A DNA stretch of 64,000 nucleotides from Rhynchopus euleeides (taxonomy: Eukaryota > Euglenozoa > Diplonemea > Diplonemida > Diplonemidae): the NCBI GenBank assembly GCA_963210315.1, contig OY723315.1, positions 744,001 to 808,000 on the forward strand, written 5' to 3'. Shown one piece after another: positions 54,901-64,000 of the stretch. The notes under the pieces were generated by a model. It saw only the letters and a program-made list of their open reading frames with translations, did no database searches and was not told the DNA's origin. Position 1 is the stretch's first letter; every line of letters begins with the position of its first letter. The translations under genes and the position numbers were made by a program.

Positions 54901-56617
54901 GCATCCCCGAGCACACCACGCTGCCCTCCCCCCTCCCCCTCTCTCCCTCCCAGCCAGCCTTCCGGGAAGGGAGTGCCACTCACCCGTGCCTTGCCACCTT
55001 TCTGATGTACACAAGAGATTCACCTGAGGGAAGGGGAAGGAGAGTTACTGGGTCTGGCACCAGTCTGGCGTGCCCCCCCCCCCCACCCACCCCCACCCTC
55101 CCCGCCTTTGCTAGAATTCTCGACTTATATGCGCCTCTGAGGTGCCCCCCCCCCCTCTCCCACTCATTTCAGCATGTCCATGTCTGGTGAGTGCTTTCGC
55201 TCAGAAGCGCAGAGGGGATATTTACGAAAAAAAACATGTCCCGGGCAGGGCGGAGGGAATGGAGAACCCATGTTTTAGGGGATAGCAACGCGAATGGGGT
55301 GGGGTGGGGGTGAGGTTCGGTGAAGAAGAATGCCTGAAAAAACAGAAGAGGTGGCAAGCTGGGGGAATACGGGGTGGGGGGGGGTAACATTACAGTAATA
55401 TATGGGGGCAGTGCGGGGAGGGATGGGAGGGGTGGGGGGGGGAATTGCGCTTGGAGGTGCAGCATGGCGGTTTCCCTCCTCCCTTTTTCGCTCTGCGGTA
55501 ACTCGTCTGGGGGGGGGGGGGGGGCAGGGTGTCGTGCGCGGTTTTCGGCGGGGATGCGGAGGGCGGGGAGGGTTTGGGGAATGTTTCTCTAAAGGTGTTG
55601 AATACCTATTGGTTCCTCTCCCACCTCCCCCCCCCCTCCCCCCCCACTGGTTTGCAGTCTTGCAACCTTGTCATGCAAGTAAGAATACGGTGAATACAGT
55701 AGAATACTTGACATGCAAAATGACAAGATCCCACCGTGGACGCAATAAAGTGCCTCACACCGGATCTCTCCCCACCCGGTGATCCACCTGACTGGATACG
55801 CAAAAAAGAAGTTTGCCATAGCGGAGGGCTCCGCCACATCTTCGGCGTTGTTCCATTATAATCATGTGAATTGCAGCAAGGTGAAACTCTTCTGTGCTGC
55901 TGAGAGAAATCCTCAAAAAAAACTGCAAGGGAGATTCCCTCTCTGATCGGTGGTCTTTTTTTTCCCCCCCTCTTTTGCGACAGCCTGGCTTCAGCACCTG
56001 GACCTAGCAAGAGAATGTTGCGGCAGCGCCGTGTGTTCGCACCGGTGTGCCTACCACACACGCCACCCCTTCCCCCACCCCCTTCGGCCAGGCCACAAGA
56101 CCAGCGTACAAACGAAACTGCCATCCCCCCAGTGCAAGAGGGAGGTGGGGTGGGGGGGAGGGAAAACGAGGAGGGGAGCAGGGGAGGGTATGGTGGGTCC
56201 TGCGTAATCTGTTTGTCTCTGACAACTTGCCACGGGGCTGCTTCCCCACCCCACCCCACCCCCCCTCCCTCACCCACCACCCCCACCCCAGGTATATTTT
56301 GGATATTTGTTAACCCTCTTCTTTTGCCACACCACCACCACCACCACCACCACTGCTTCCAGACACATTACACAGGCTGTGGCATTGCAGGGGTATTTTG
56401 AGTTGCGGCCGCCATCTCAGTGCCCCAGCCAGACATCACCACATTGCTCTCGGAGAGGTCCAGCGGAACTCTGGGGTGCGGTGGAGTGCACCCCCAGGGT
56501 GTGAAGGCTGTGTGACCGGAGGACCCCTTCGCCTCGCGCCCCACCTCCCTCCCCCCCTCCCTCCCCCCGCAAGCGTGTTTGCAGCTGTGAGGGGGCGTGG
56601 CAGTGCAGCGCGCAGCA
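51967..56617. other. 4.7-kb spacer; no supported gene
   Basis: C- and G-runs of 10-18 bases are very frequent (for example 52197-52212, 52729-52745, 55510-55525). A fragment of the intron-associated repeat lies at 53968-54035. Some frames reach 150-220 codons but are homopolymer-driven and lack family motifs. The (CAC)n run at 56330-56353 precedes the next gene. A small spliced gene here cannot be excluded. Confidence 0.4.
53968..54035 (+). repeat. Fragment of the intron-associated repeat
   Basis: CCAGGACTAACATTGCAAGAAG then GGAGATCTGCTTTTCCATTC and CTCTCGACAATCAAACCCC match the 3' half of the two intronic copies. An AG lies downstream in CTAACCCCACAG (about 54083). No exon could be defined. 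Confidence 0.65.
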
Positions 56618-57362
56618 ATGTGCAGCACGGCCCCTCCGAATCTGGTGGTGATGATGTCATTCAACCCACCCGTCATCACGATTATCGGGCCGATAAAGGA
56701 GAAGACTGTCGAGCATCTCAACGTTCTGTTGCCCAGCGTGTGCACCACCTCGAAGGACGGGCGGAAACCGCTTCCCAAGTTTCAGAAGAAGGTGTCGCCG
56801 GGAGCTGAATCCGGGTTCTGGCATGTCGAGCTGCGGGGACAGTACTGCGACCAGGTTGGAACGTCGTTCCTCTTCAGCGCCCTCTTCGACTCTCTCGATG
56901 AAGAAGGTGTGTTGGGGCACAGAATGGGTCAGGGGCAAATGGGTGGTGGTGGCGGGGTTGGGTATTGTTGCTTTGTTGAGTTCAGAGAGGGGCCAAGTGC
57001 CCCGTCGTACGGTGGCTGCTTGGCGGGGGCTAGCGCAGCAGGGTATCGGTTGCTTTTTGGAAAAAAATCCCCTCGCTCCCAGTTCTGTCACTCTCTGCCA
57101 GAGAGTGACATAACTGGCACTAGTTCTGGACTTGGGTGGGACAGGCCCTGCGGAGTGTCACACGCAGGCGACTCTGATCCCCAGGCGATATGCACCTGCT
57201 TGAAAATTCTCCTGTGTGCTACCTATAGGACACCATATTTATCCGCCCTTCTCTATACTCACCACATATCCCACCACAGGCCGGTGGCGGCTGAACGACA
57301 CAAATGCAGTTTCGACCCCCGAGGGAGAAACGTACAAATTCTTCTTTGTGAAACGGGCATAG
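56618..57362 (+). CDS. Small unidentified protein, two exons
   Basis: Exons are 56618-56906 and 57280-57362 (123 residues). The intron begins GTGTGT, the only donor here that is not GTATG, and ends CCACCACAG. Splicing restores a frame reading FDSLDEEGRWRLNDTNA and ending GETYKFFFVKRA. The N terminus has PPVITIIGPIKEKTVEHLNV, then SGFWHVELRGQYC. The repeated aromatic/charged pattern (FWHVEL, a Cys, a C-terminal RWRL and YKFFFVK) suggests a small compact alpha/beta fold. I do not recognise the family. An upstream in-frame ATG at 56597 would add seven residues. Confidence 0.7.
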
Positions 57363-58179
57363 CGGGGCTCGCCTGCGAAGGACATCCCATCCCTGCTGGC
57401 CAACCTGTGGCAAATCCCCCATCCAAGGAAAGTCCTTTCTCTTTCCCGTCTGCAAAGCCGGCTATTTACACAGTGCTTCTTCTCCGGCTCCTCCTGCTCT
57501 TGCAAACGGGAGGCGTGGGGGGAAGGGGCGCCGGGGTGGGGTGGGAGGTGGGGGCACCGCTGAGAATGCGGCCGCACAGTGCAGGGTATTCGTTTCCCTT
57601 CAGCAGCTACCTTCAGCGGGGCTTGGCTCCCAGATGGAAGTGGGTGGCGCGTTGGCGTCTGCTTTGATGTTGCTCTGACATGTTGATTCAAGGAGAGCAG
57701 CTTCCGGCAGCACGCTGAACACCCGTTGAGGTGAGGTGCAGTGGAGGTGGTCAGCGGTCACCCCGATGCGATCTACGTAAATCAACCCGCCCTGTTGGTT
57801 CTGAAATCTCAATGATAAGCTCAGCAATGATGGTTGCCGCGGTGCAACCTGAGGGAAGAGGGAGGGGCGGTGTGTGTGTGCCGCCGTTAACCTGAGCTCG
57901 GATGCAAAAAAAAATGGCCCTGTTGAGCCCCGCCCCCCTTCCCCTACAAAGAGAATCGATGTATCAAACAGTAGAGAAAGAGCAGCAGAGTTCAAGTGAC
58001 ACTTTTGTCTCTTGTCCCTTGAATTGCGTCGACCTTCACTCTTTGTTTCTTGACAACCAAGCCCCCTCGGCATTGTCCCATCACAACCACCACCACCACC
58101 ACCCAAAACTCAGTGTGCGATCACACATGAGAGTGCCGCATCGAGGCGGGAGAATCGCTGGACCCCACCACCCCAAACC
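57363..58179. other. Spacer; no gene seen
   Basis: Unique sequence with a (CAC)n run at 58088-58102. It should hold the 3' end of the small protein gene and the promoter of the PPR-like gene. No motif could be assigned. Confidence 0.4.
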
Positions 58180-60054
58180 ATGGCAAACTCCTTAACCTCA
58201 CGCAGGGTGCTGAGAGGCATGCACCGCGACTTCCCACAGCCCCGCCTGGGTGCCGAGTCTGCGGCAACACCCCGCGCAGCCAAGGCTGCAGAGGAGGCCG
58301 TGCAGTTCTTCTGGCGCCGCACGCACCCCGCGGCAGAGCGCAGCCCTGCGGGCGGACCCCTCACTCAGGCTGGCGGGAGCCGCCCAGCCAACCCCAACCC
58401 TGAGGACCCATCCCTGCCGCCGCGGTGGCTGGTGGAGGTCAGCACGCTCAGCCCTGCCCCCCAGGACAGCTCCGCTGCGCGGGGCAACGCGGCTGCGCTG
58501 CGGGACGTCGCTCTCAGGTCATCCCCTTCGTCCATCCCCACGCTGCGCCACACAGCACCCCCTTCCACCGAGGCGTGGGAGGTGGGTGATCGGGCAGCCC
58601 AGCCTGAGACACACCGCAGGCCGCACAGAGGGAGGAGGCAGGCATCGCCCCCCTCCGCTGCGCGTCCGGAGTTCGACAGACGGAGTGTTGTCTTCACCCA
58701 CCCATCAAGGCGGGTCCGACCCCCGAAGGCCCGGCAGGAGGGGGGTGACGCGGAGGTGCAGGTTTACCGGATGCTCCAGCATAAATTCAAAAGGTATCGG
58801 CGGAAGAAGCTCGACCGCGCCGCAACCCGGGAGCTTGTCGGGGAGCTCATGGGGGAGGTTTCATCCCTCACCTCCCCGGGGGGGGCGGGTCTCGGGAGAA
58901 AGAGCGTCCTCTTCCTCCTCTCGGTTCTGGGAGACCAGGGGCTGGTGAAAAGCATGCGTGACATCCTCGCCGCAGTTGGAGCGGGGGACGGGGGTTCCTC
59001 GGAGGGTTACCGGATGTGCAGCTACACCTACAGCGCCCTCCTGAAGGGTGTTGCGCGGAATTCGCACACACGCCCCCGTGACTTGTGGTGCGAGTGGGAG
59101 GCGGTGCCGCCCTCCATCAGAAAGTCAAACAACGAGGCACCTTATGCAACGCTGGTGAGGTTCTTCTCGAGGCATATGGCTGATACGAGGAACACCCCAG
59201 AGGCCCAGGCGGAGGCCCGTGAGTTTCTCCAAAGGACCCTCTCGGAAATGGAGGAGAACGGGGTGGAGAAAACCCAGGTCACAACTGCGTGCCTCCTCCA
59301 CGGCGTCACGTCATATGAAGGAGGCATTGAGCTTTTCGAACAGCTCCCAACGTATTGCCCGATGGCTGCCCTGTCCCTGCTGCGCGCGCTGTCCCTCAGA
59401 AGCAGCCGTGACACCGAGAGGTTTCTCAGATATATCAAACACCGGGGGCACGCCGCTGTGGAGCCTATGGTGAACACCCTCATCTATGCCTACAGCAGGG
59501 AGGGCGATGTGTCGAAGGTGGCCACTGCGTACCGCAGGGCAAAGGAGGTGAAGCTGGCGGGATCCGCGACCCGCATGATTGTTGCCCGCTTCTGCAGGGA
59601 CAACGTGCGGAAGGTTGCTGTGGGGAAGGCTGTCTCGGCAGGAGGCACAGCCCACCCAGATGCGGCGTGCCGTGCCGCCCCAGGCAGCACCCCCGGGCAG
59701 CGGGAGGCCGCTCCCAACGGGGGGGCCCCCGAGGGGGAGGACCCGGTGGCGGCCCTCTCCGAAGAGCTCTGGCGGGACTACCTTGTTGACGGGGATCCGG
59801 AGTCTCTGGCGCTGTCGGCTTTCTGCGTCACCGCTGCGAAGCTTGGGCTGCTCGGGGAGGCGAAGAGGCTGTATGACCTTTCGTGTGCCGCGGGGAGGTA
59901 TAACAGGAAACACCGTGAGATGCTGGACTCCGATCTCCGCGATGCAGGTGTCTTTCTGCGAGAGCGCGATTCAGCGGCGGAGGAGGGTGGTGGTGGTGGT
60001 GAAGGAGGAGGAGAGGGTCGCCGCTCTGCGTATCCTCCGCAGCAACGGCAGTAG
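58180..60054 (+). CDS. PPR-like helical-repeat protein, probably organellar
   Basis: Single exon, 624 residues. The N terminus MANSLTSRRVLRGMHRDF is Arg/Ser-rich without acidic residues, as in mitochondrial targeting peptides. Residues 25-185 are Pro/Ala-rich and probably disordered. Residues about 190-600 are alpha-helical repeats: YSALLKGVARNSHTRPRDLW, EAPYATLVRFFSRH and the clearest PPR unit VNTLIYAYSREGDVSKVATA followed by YRRAKEVKLAG. Another helix-turn-helix unit lies near LALSAFCVTAAKLGLLGEAK. PPR proteins bind organellar RNA for processing, stability or translation; trypanosome-type mitoribosomal PPR proteins are another possibility. The C terminus is Gly-rich. The next gene is a mitoribosomal protein, but that proximity may be chance. 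Confidence 0.65.
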   Translation: MANSLTSRRVLRGMHRDFPQPRLGAESAATPRAAKAAEEAVQFFWRRTHPAAERSPAGGPLTQAGGSRPANPNPEDPSLPPRWLVEVSTLSPAPQDSSAARGNAAALRDVALRSSPSSIPTLRHTAPPSTEAWEVGDRAAQPETHRRPHRGRRQASPPSAARPEFDRRSVVFTHPSRRVRPPKARQEGGDAEVQVYRMLQHKFKRYRRKKLDRAATRELVGELMGEVSSLTSPGGAGLGRKSVLFLLSVLGDQGLVKSMRDILAAVGAGDGGSSEGYRMCSYTYSALLKGVARNSHTRPRDLWCEWEAVPPSIRKSNNEAPYATLVRFFSRHMADTRNTPEAQAEAREFLQRTLSEMEENGVEKTQVTTACLLHGVTSYEGGIELFEQLPTYCPMAALSLLRALSLRSSRDTERFLRYIKHRGHAAVEPMVNTLIYAYSREGDVSKVATAYRRAKEVKLAGSATRMIVARFCRDNVRKVAVGKAVSAGGTAHPDAACRAAPGSTPGQREAAPNGGAPEGEDPVAALSEELWRDYLVDGDPESLALSAFCVTAAKLGLLGEAKRLYDLSCAAGRYNRKHREMLDSDLRDAGVFLRERDSAAEEGGGGGEGGGEGRRSAYPPQQRQ

Positions 60055-60745
60055 GTGGGTTGCTATTCTGAGGGGTGTGGAGGGGTAGTGGTCTTTGCTG
60101 TCTGGCAAGTTTTCCGGCAAAAGTTTGGCGATTTTCTAACTAAAAAAAAGACTCGTGGCAACGTTGGGTGCCCTGCGCACATGCGCTAGCAAGCACCGTT
60201 CGTGCGACAAACAAAGAACGCAACTCCAAATCTTTTTCACTTACAGCTCTATAGGAGGGAACGCACTTTTTTTTGGCAGTGTGGCGAAGACTCGGGGATT
60301 TGCCTCCCTCCAACCTCCTCCACCCCGATTCTTTAGCTCGGTTGTTGCTGAGCCAACTGCTCCGGGGGGGAGGGGGGGCTGGGGGGGCTGGGGTTGCAAA
60401 CGATTCTACTGCAATACCCCCGCGTCTTGGCTGTGCTCCCCCCACCCCCCCGCTGTCTCGCCCTAACCCGATACGGCAGCTTCGCTGACCCGTTGTCCTG
60501 ACGTGTACGCATAGGTAGGATTTCCCTCTCACCCCCCACAACCGGATCATCAAATCATACCCCTTCTCCACATTGTTTTGGGTTTTGTTGCGAGATGTCT
60601 TTCCATATGGAACTCTTTCTGAGCAGCATGCACGCCTGCATTATGAAGTGGGTCGACACGATCTGCAGTGCCAGCCTTCTTGATATGTGATGATGCCCCA
60701 CATTGCCACACCCTTCCACCCTCGTGGGTCTGTGCAGGTGCCACG
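60055..60745. other. Spacer; possible 5' UTR intron acceptor for uL11m
   Basis: No supported gene. TCTGTGCAG at about 60732-60740, preceded by pyrimidine-rich sequence, could be the acceptor of a 5' UTR intron just before ATG 60746. The frame also stays open upstream to 60668. Confidence 0.4.
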
Positions 60746-63148
60746 ATGCTGCCCATAAGGCACGCTGGGATTCGTTCCGCCGTGCGGGCAGCAACTTCGT
60801 CGGCAGAAACAACACAAGGCCCCCCTGAAGGATGGCTGTCGAATACAAATGATTTCCTCCCTTACCATAAGGATTTCAACGCGCTGCAGTACGGCAAGCA
60901 CGCGAAACCTGCCACACGCTCCGGGGAGGAGTCATGGCAAAGCGGGCCGTTCCCCCAAGCCGCCCCGTCGCATCACGGATACCTGGGTAATATCCAGACA
61001 CCAAACTGGCTCTTAGGGGAGAATGGGGACGAGATCTTTGCGAAATGTCAGGAGCTGTTCAAGCCATTTGAACACAGCCGAAAGAAAATTGTCGGGAACT
61101 ACAGGATGCGCCTGGTTCCCGGAAAGGCAACGGCAGGTCCGCCCATCGGGCCGACCTTCTCCGAACAGGGGTCGAGGAGTATCGACTTCGTCAAGGCGTT
61201 TAACGACACGACCGCCGGGGTGTTCAAAGCGGACCCTGATCTGCATCTGAAAACCTACCTCAGATTCTACGACGACAAGACATACCAGTGGAGGCTGATG
61301 CCACCGACAACATCGTGGCTGATCCGCCGTGCGTCGCGCGTCCCGAAAGGCACGGGTGCCTTCGGTGCGAGTGCTGGTGTGACTATGGAGGGCGCCATCA
61401 CGGGCTTCGTCACCCTGCAGCAGCTGTACCACGTCGCGGCTCTCGCAAACTCGTGGGGCATCTATCCCGACAGAGTGCCGTTGGAGCTGCGCGTGATGAA
61501 CCTGATCACCTCGTCGTGGACACAGGGTATTGCCGTGATGGGCGTGCACTGCCGCCTCCCCCCCAGGCTGGGGATGAGCGACGAGGAGCAGCTGCAGTGG
61601 GTTCGGGAGGAGGCTGCCAAGTGGGCGGAAAAACAAAGACTCAACCTCGATGAGAACCCCCTCGAGCGGACTCCGTGGATGACAACGTATGCAATCATAT
61701 GTGGCAGCGGAACAGGCCATCCCCGTTTTTAGTCTGGCCGAGTCAGATGGGGAGGGTGGTGATGGAGCTGCCTATCTGAGCTCCTATCCGCTGATTTGCG
61801 GTCCCCGCTTCGCACCAGAGTGGCGGGACAGTCTGTGTTCTAACAAAAACAGCAACACAATTACAGGCAGTCGTTGGTTTGTTGCCGTGTGTTGTTGCAG
61901 GGTAGCCGTGACTGTGTTGGACTATTGCAGACCATTGCCCCCCTTGACAATGCCCCCCTTTCGTCGAGCTGGCTCGCATTGCATAATCTGAAGTGTCAAT
62001 GCTGTCGCTGTCTTTGCCAATTCTTGCCCCAATTGGGCCCCCCCTTCAGAGGAGGGGCGGTTGGTTGATGACCACCGTGGGCCAACACACCCCCCCCCCC
62101 CCACAGAGTGCGGAACCCTGCCGTGCACGATTTTAAGCACGAGAAGGTCGTCGACGCCAAGGTATGCTGGCTTTCTGCACTACCGGAGACGTGCCTCACG
62201 CCGTGCTGTCACGACTGACCCCTCTATTGATCGACTCTTCTATTGCCCCCGGTCCAACCACCAAGCCACTAACAGACAACTGCTACACACCCTCCCATTG
62301 TGCATTGATCTGCCTTGTACAACATATCTGGTGTAGTGACTACAAAAAGGACTAACATTGCAAGAAGGTGCTGGGAGACTTGCTTTACCATTCACTCTCG
62401 ACGATCAAACCCCCCTCCCCCACAGACTCTCATCAAGGATGCGCAATCCATCGACCAGGCCTTCCAGAAGATGATCGAGAAGAAAGAAGACAACCCAGAC
62501 GACGCCACAGAAATCTTCTGGGAACATTGGAAGAAAACAGGCGTGCTGTTGCGGAACAAGTCGGCTCCAACGGCAATTGAGACCCGGCATATTGAAGCCG
62601 TATGTCTTGTCCCTGCGTTTTCTTTGCTGTTGCTGCCGCAGGCAATGCTTTTTTTGTTCGTTCGACGTAGCCAACTGGGGGGCTTTCTGTGCCTTTAGCT
62701 GGATCTTGGGGCTTCGAACCCACTCACACCACTTCATCAGACTGGGTCATGGTGTACACAAAGGGTGGGGTCTGCGTTCCAACAACACAACTTTTTGCAG
62801 TAGTTAGTCTGTTGTCTCGTCTTCATTTCACGCTCCAGCGGGGGCACATATAGTTTTTCAATACGATACCGAGCTTTAGGGCAACAAGACAACCGCCACA
62901 GCAAATGCTGTCGAAGTTGCTGTTTTTTTCCCTCGCCCGGATTTACCGCACACAACAAGCAACCCTCTTCATTTATATGCACCACAACATCACCACAGGC
63001 AAAGAGTGCTAATATCAAGCAGCTGATGAGGGCACATCCGTCGACAATTGCCAAGGTCAAACAGCACCAGAGCACCATGTGGCACACCGACAGCTGGGAG
63101 CAGTACCACAGCAACATGTTCGAGGGGATGGGGACGAAGATCCGCTAG
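60746..63148 (+). CDS. MRPL11: Mitochondrial ribosomal protein uL11m with a long C-terminal extension, four exons
   Basis: Exons are 60746-61686, 62107-62161, 62426-62599 and 62999-63148 (439 residues). Introns begin GTATGC, GTATGC and GTATGT and end CACAG, and phases match. The N terminus MLPIRHAGIRSAVRAATSSA looks like a mitochondrial presequence. The uL11 N domain follows (NYRMRLVPGKATAGPPIGPT, DFVKAFND), then the rRNA-binding C domain (AITGFVTLQQLYHVAALANS, MNLITSSWTQGIAVMGV). uL11 forms the base of the L7/L12 stalk and the GTPase-associated centre. Residues about 290-439 are a charged helical extension not found in bacterial uL11 (about 142 residues). A plastid location is less likely but not excluded. 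Intron 2 carries the dispersed repeat. Confidence 0.88.
62250..62415 (+). repeat. Intron-associated dispersed repeat, full copy B
   Basis: About 165 bp, nearly identical to 21613-21779, in intron 2 of the uL11m gene. It is in sense orientation and ends 10 nt before the AG acceptor at 62424-62425. Copies A and B differ at about ten positions, including GGTTC/GGTCC and GCACAGC/GTACAAC. Confidence 0.85.
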
Positions 63149-64000
63149 ACGTGCTGAACCCTGCCCCCCTTCTTGCGGTTGTTGCCGTTGCGTCCTTCTC
63201 CGCCTCCCTACCCAGCTCTCTCAGGAAGTTTGCCGCTACTTGGTGGCACAGGTGAAGCGTGGCATTCAACACCCCCCCTCCTGCCGGGAACAGCTGTCTC
63301 GTCATCCCATAGAAATCGTGCGGTTGCACGACAGCTCCTGGGCAAGATGGAAGCGGCAAGGGCAATGGATGCCTGTACTTTAGGGTGTAAGTGCGTGTTG
63401 CGTGCTGGAGGCCGAGGGGGAGGGGGTGGAAGGGTTCTGCAGGTGGTGGTGGGGGGGGGGGGACAGTAGACAGGGGTGGGGTGTTACACACCTCCGCTCC
63501 CCTCCCCTCCCCCCCCGCCCCCCCCCCCCCCTCCCTTCCCTGTTCTCCCGTAAAGCCTGGCTGGGCCCGAAGCCGGCAAGGCGACAGCAGCAGCAGCACC
63601 CGAAGCTGAAGAACCAGCTTCAGTTTCGCGAAACGAAAGAAATGAAAAACCATCGGTCGCACCCCGGTGCAGGTAGAGAGCGGCCTCAGCCCCCCTCACC
63701 CCCCCACCCCTCCCTTATTTTCCTTTCCCGCACCTCCCCCTGTCACCCTACCCCACACCTGCATAGCGAGTGAAGGGAGGTCAGCTGTGCTGTCTTCACC
63801 ACCACCCCTTCTTCGCCTTCTTCGGTGGAGTGACACCGCCCTGCTCAGTTCCGGGCTGCGGCAGCGTGCCCGGTTCCAGCGCAAAGCCCGGACATCCCTC
63901 CCTTTGCCACCCCCACCCACATTACCTCGAAAGCGAGAGTTGCAGGTACTGCAGCCCTGCTGATACCGACAGCCGCCCCTCCATCTTCAAGCCCAAGAAA
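63149..64000. other. Right-edge region; possible first exons of another gene
   Basis: G- and C-runs fill 63400-63540. Bases 63550-63675 give a Glu/Ala-rich plus-strand frame (ATAAAAPEAEEPASVSRNE) ending at GCAG/GTAGAG. The last 55 bases, after a TTGCAG acceptor at 63945, can read SPADTDSRPSIFKPKK in an open frame to the window edge. These may be exons of a gene that continues to the right, but linkage is unproven. Confidence 0.3.

Noticed and set aside
62690-62740. GGGGCTTCGAACCCAC resembling a T-arm
   Set aside because: The stem does not pair and the sequence lies inside intron 3 of uL11m; no cloverleaf forms.

Overview
The window looks like nuclear DNA of a GC-rich, intron-bearing unicellular eukaryote. 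It encodes a eukaryotic small-subunit ribosomal protein (eS25), the initiation factor eIF5B, an ESCRT-I Vps23/TSG101-type protein, a CIPK/SnRK3-like kinase and a mitochondrial-type uL11. Fifteen spliceosomal introns of about 120-420 bp can be placed from reading-frame continuity. Fourteen of them start GTATG (mostly GTATGC), and most acceptors read CACAG or TGCAG. A CIPK-like kinase and a uL11m with a targeting-like leader fit a protist with a respiring mitochondrion. The species cannot be named from this sequence.

Layout. Positions 1-16.5 kb are almost entirely mobile DNA: a 1.16 kb fold-back element (725-1881), a 2.08 kb inverted-repeat element carrying a 41-bp minisatellite (3261-5338), a decayed large element whose RNase H-like transposase reading frame runs on into two cysteine-protease-like domains (about 5.3-10.7 kb), a 0.49 kb miniature element (10763-11255) and a 4.8 kb element with a long hAT-like transposase frame (11642-16456). 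Positions 16.5-22.4 kb hold a decayed minus-strand relic, an unidentified 668-residue protein and a four-exon CULT-domain (cereblon-type) gene. Positions 22.4-33.4 kb are repeat-rich again, with three more inverted-repeat elements and several minisatellites.

From 33.4 kb on the DNA is mostly host genes separated by 0.4-4.7 kb of G/C-homopolymer-rich spacer: a BTB/KCTD-type protein, eS25, eIF5B (4 exons), a very large TSG101-like protein (3 exons), a CIPK-like kinase (4 exons), a small unknown protein (2 exons), a PPR-like helical-repeat protein and uL11m (4 exons). All assigned host genes lie on the plus strand. Each gene has its own spacer and nothing indicates operons.

The most unusual points are: the transposase frame joined to tandem Josephin/OTU-like domains, one apparently dead and one with the Cys/His pair; a dispersed 165-bp repeat that sits about 10 nt upstream of the 3' splice site in introns of two unrelated genes; a set of inverted-repeat elements flanked by TA, several with G-tract ends; and a TSG101-like protein with a CUE-like C-terminal tail. 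All homology calls come from reading motifs by eye; no search was run.
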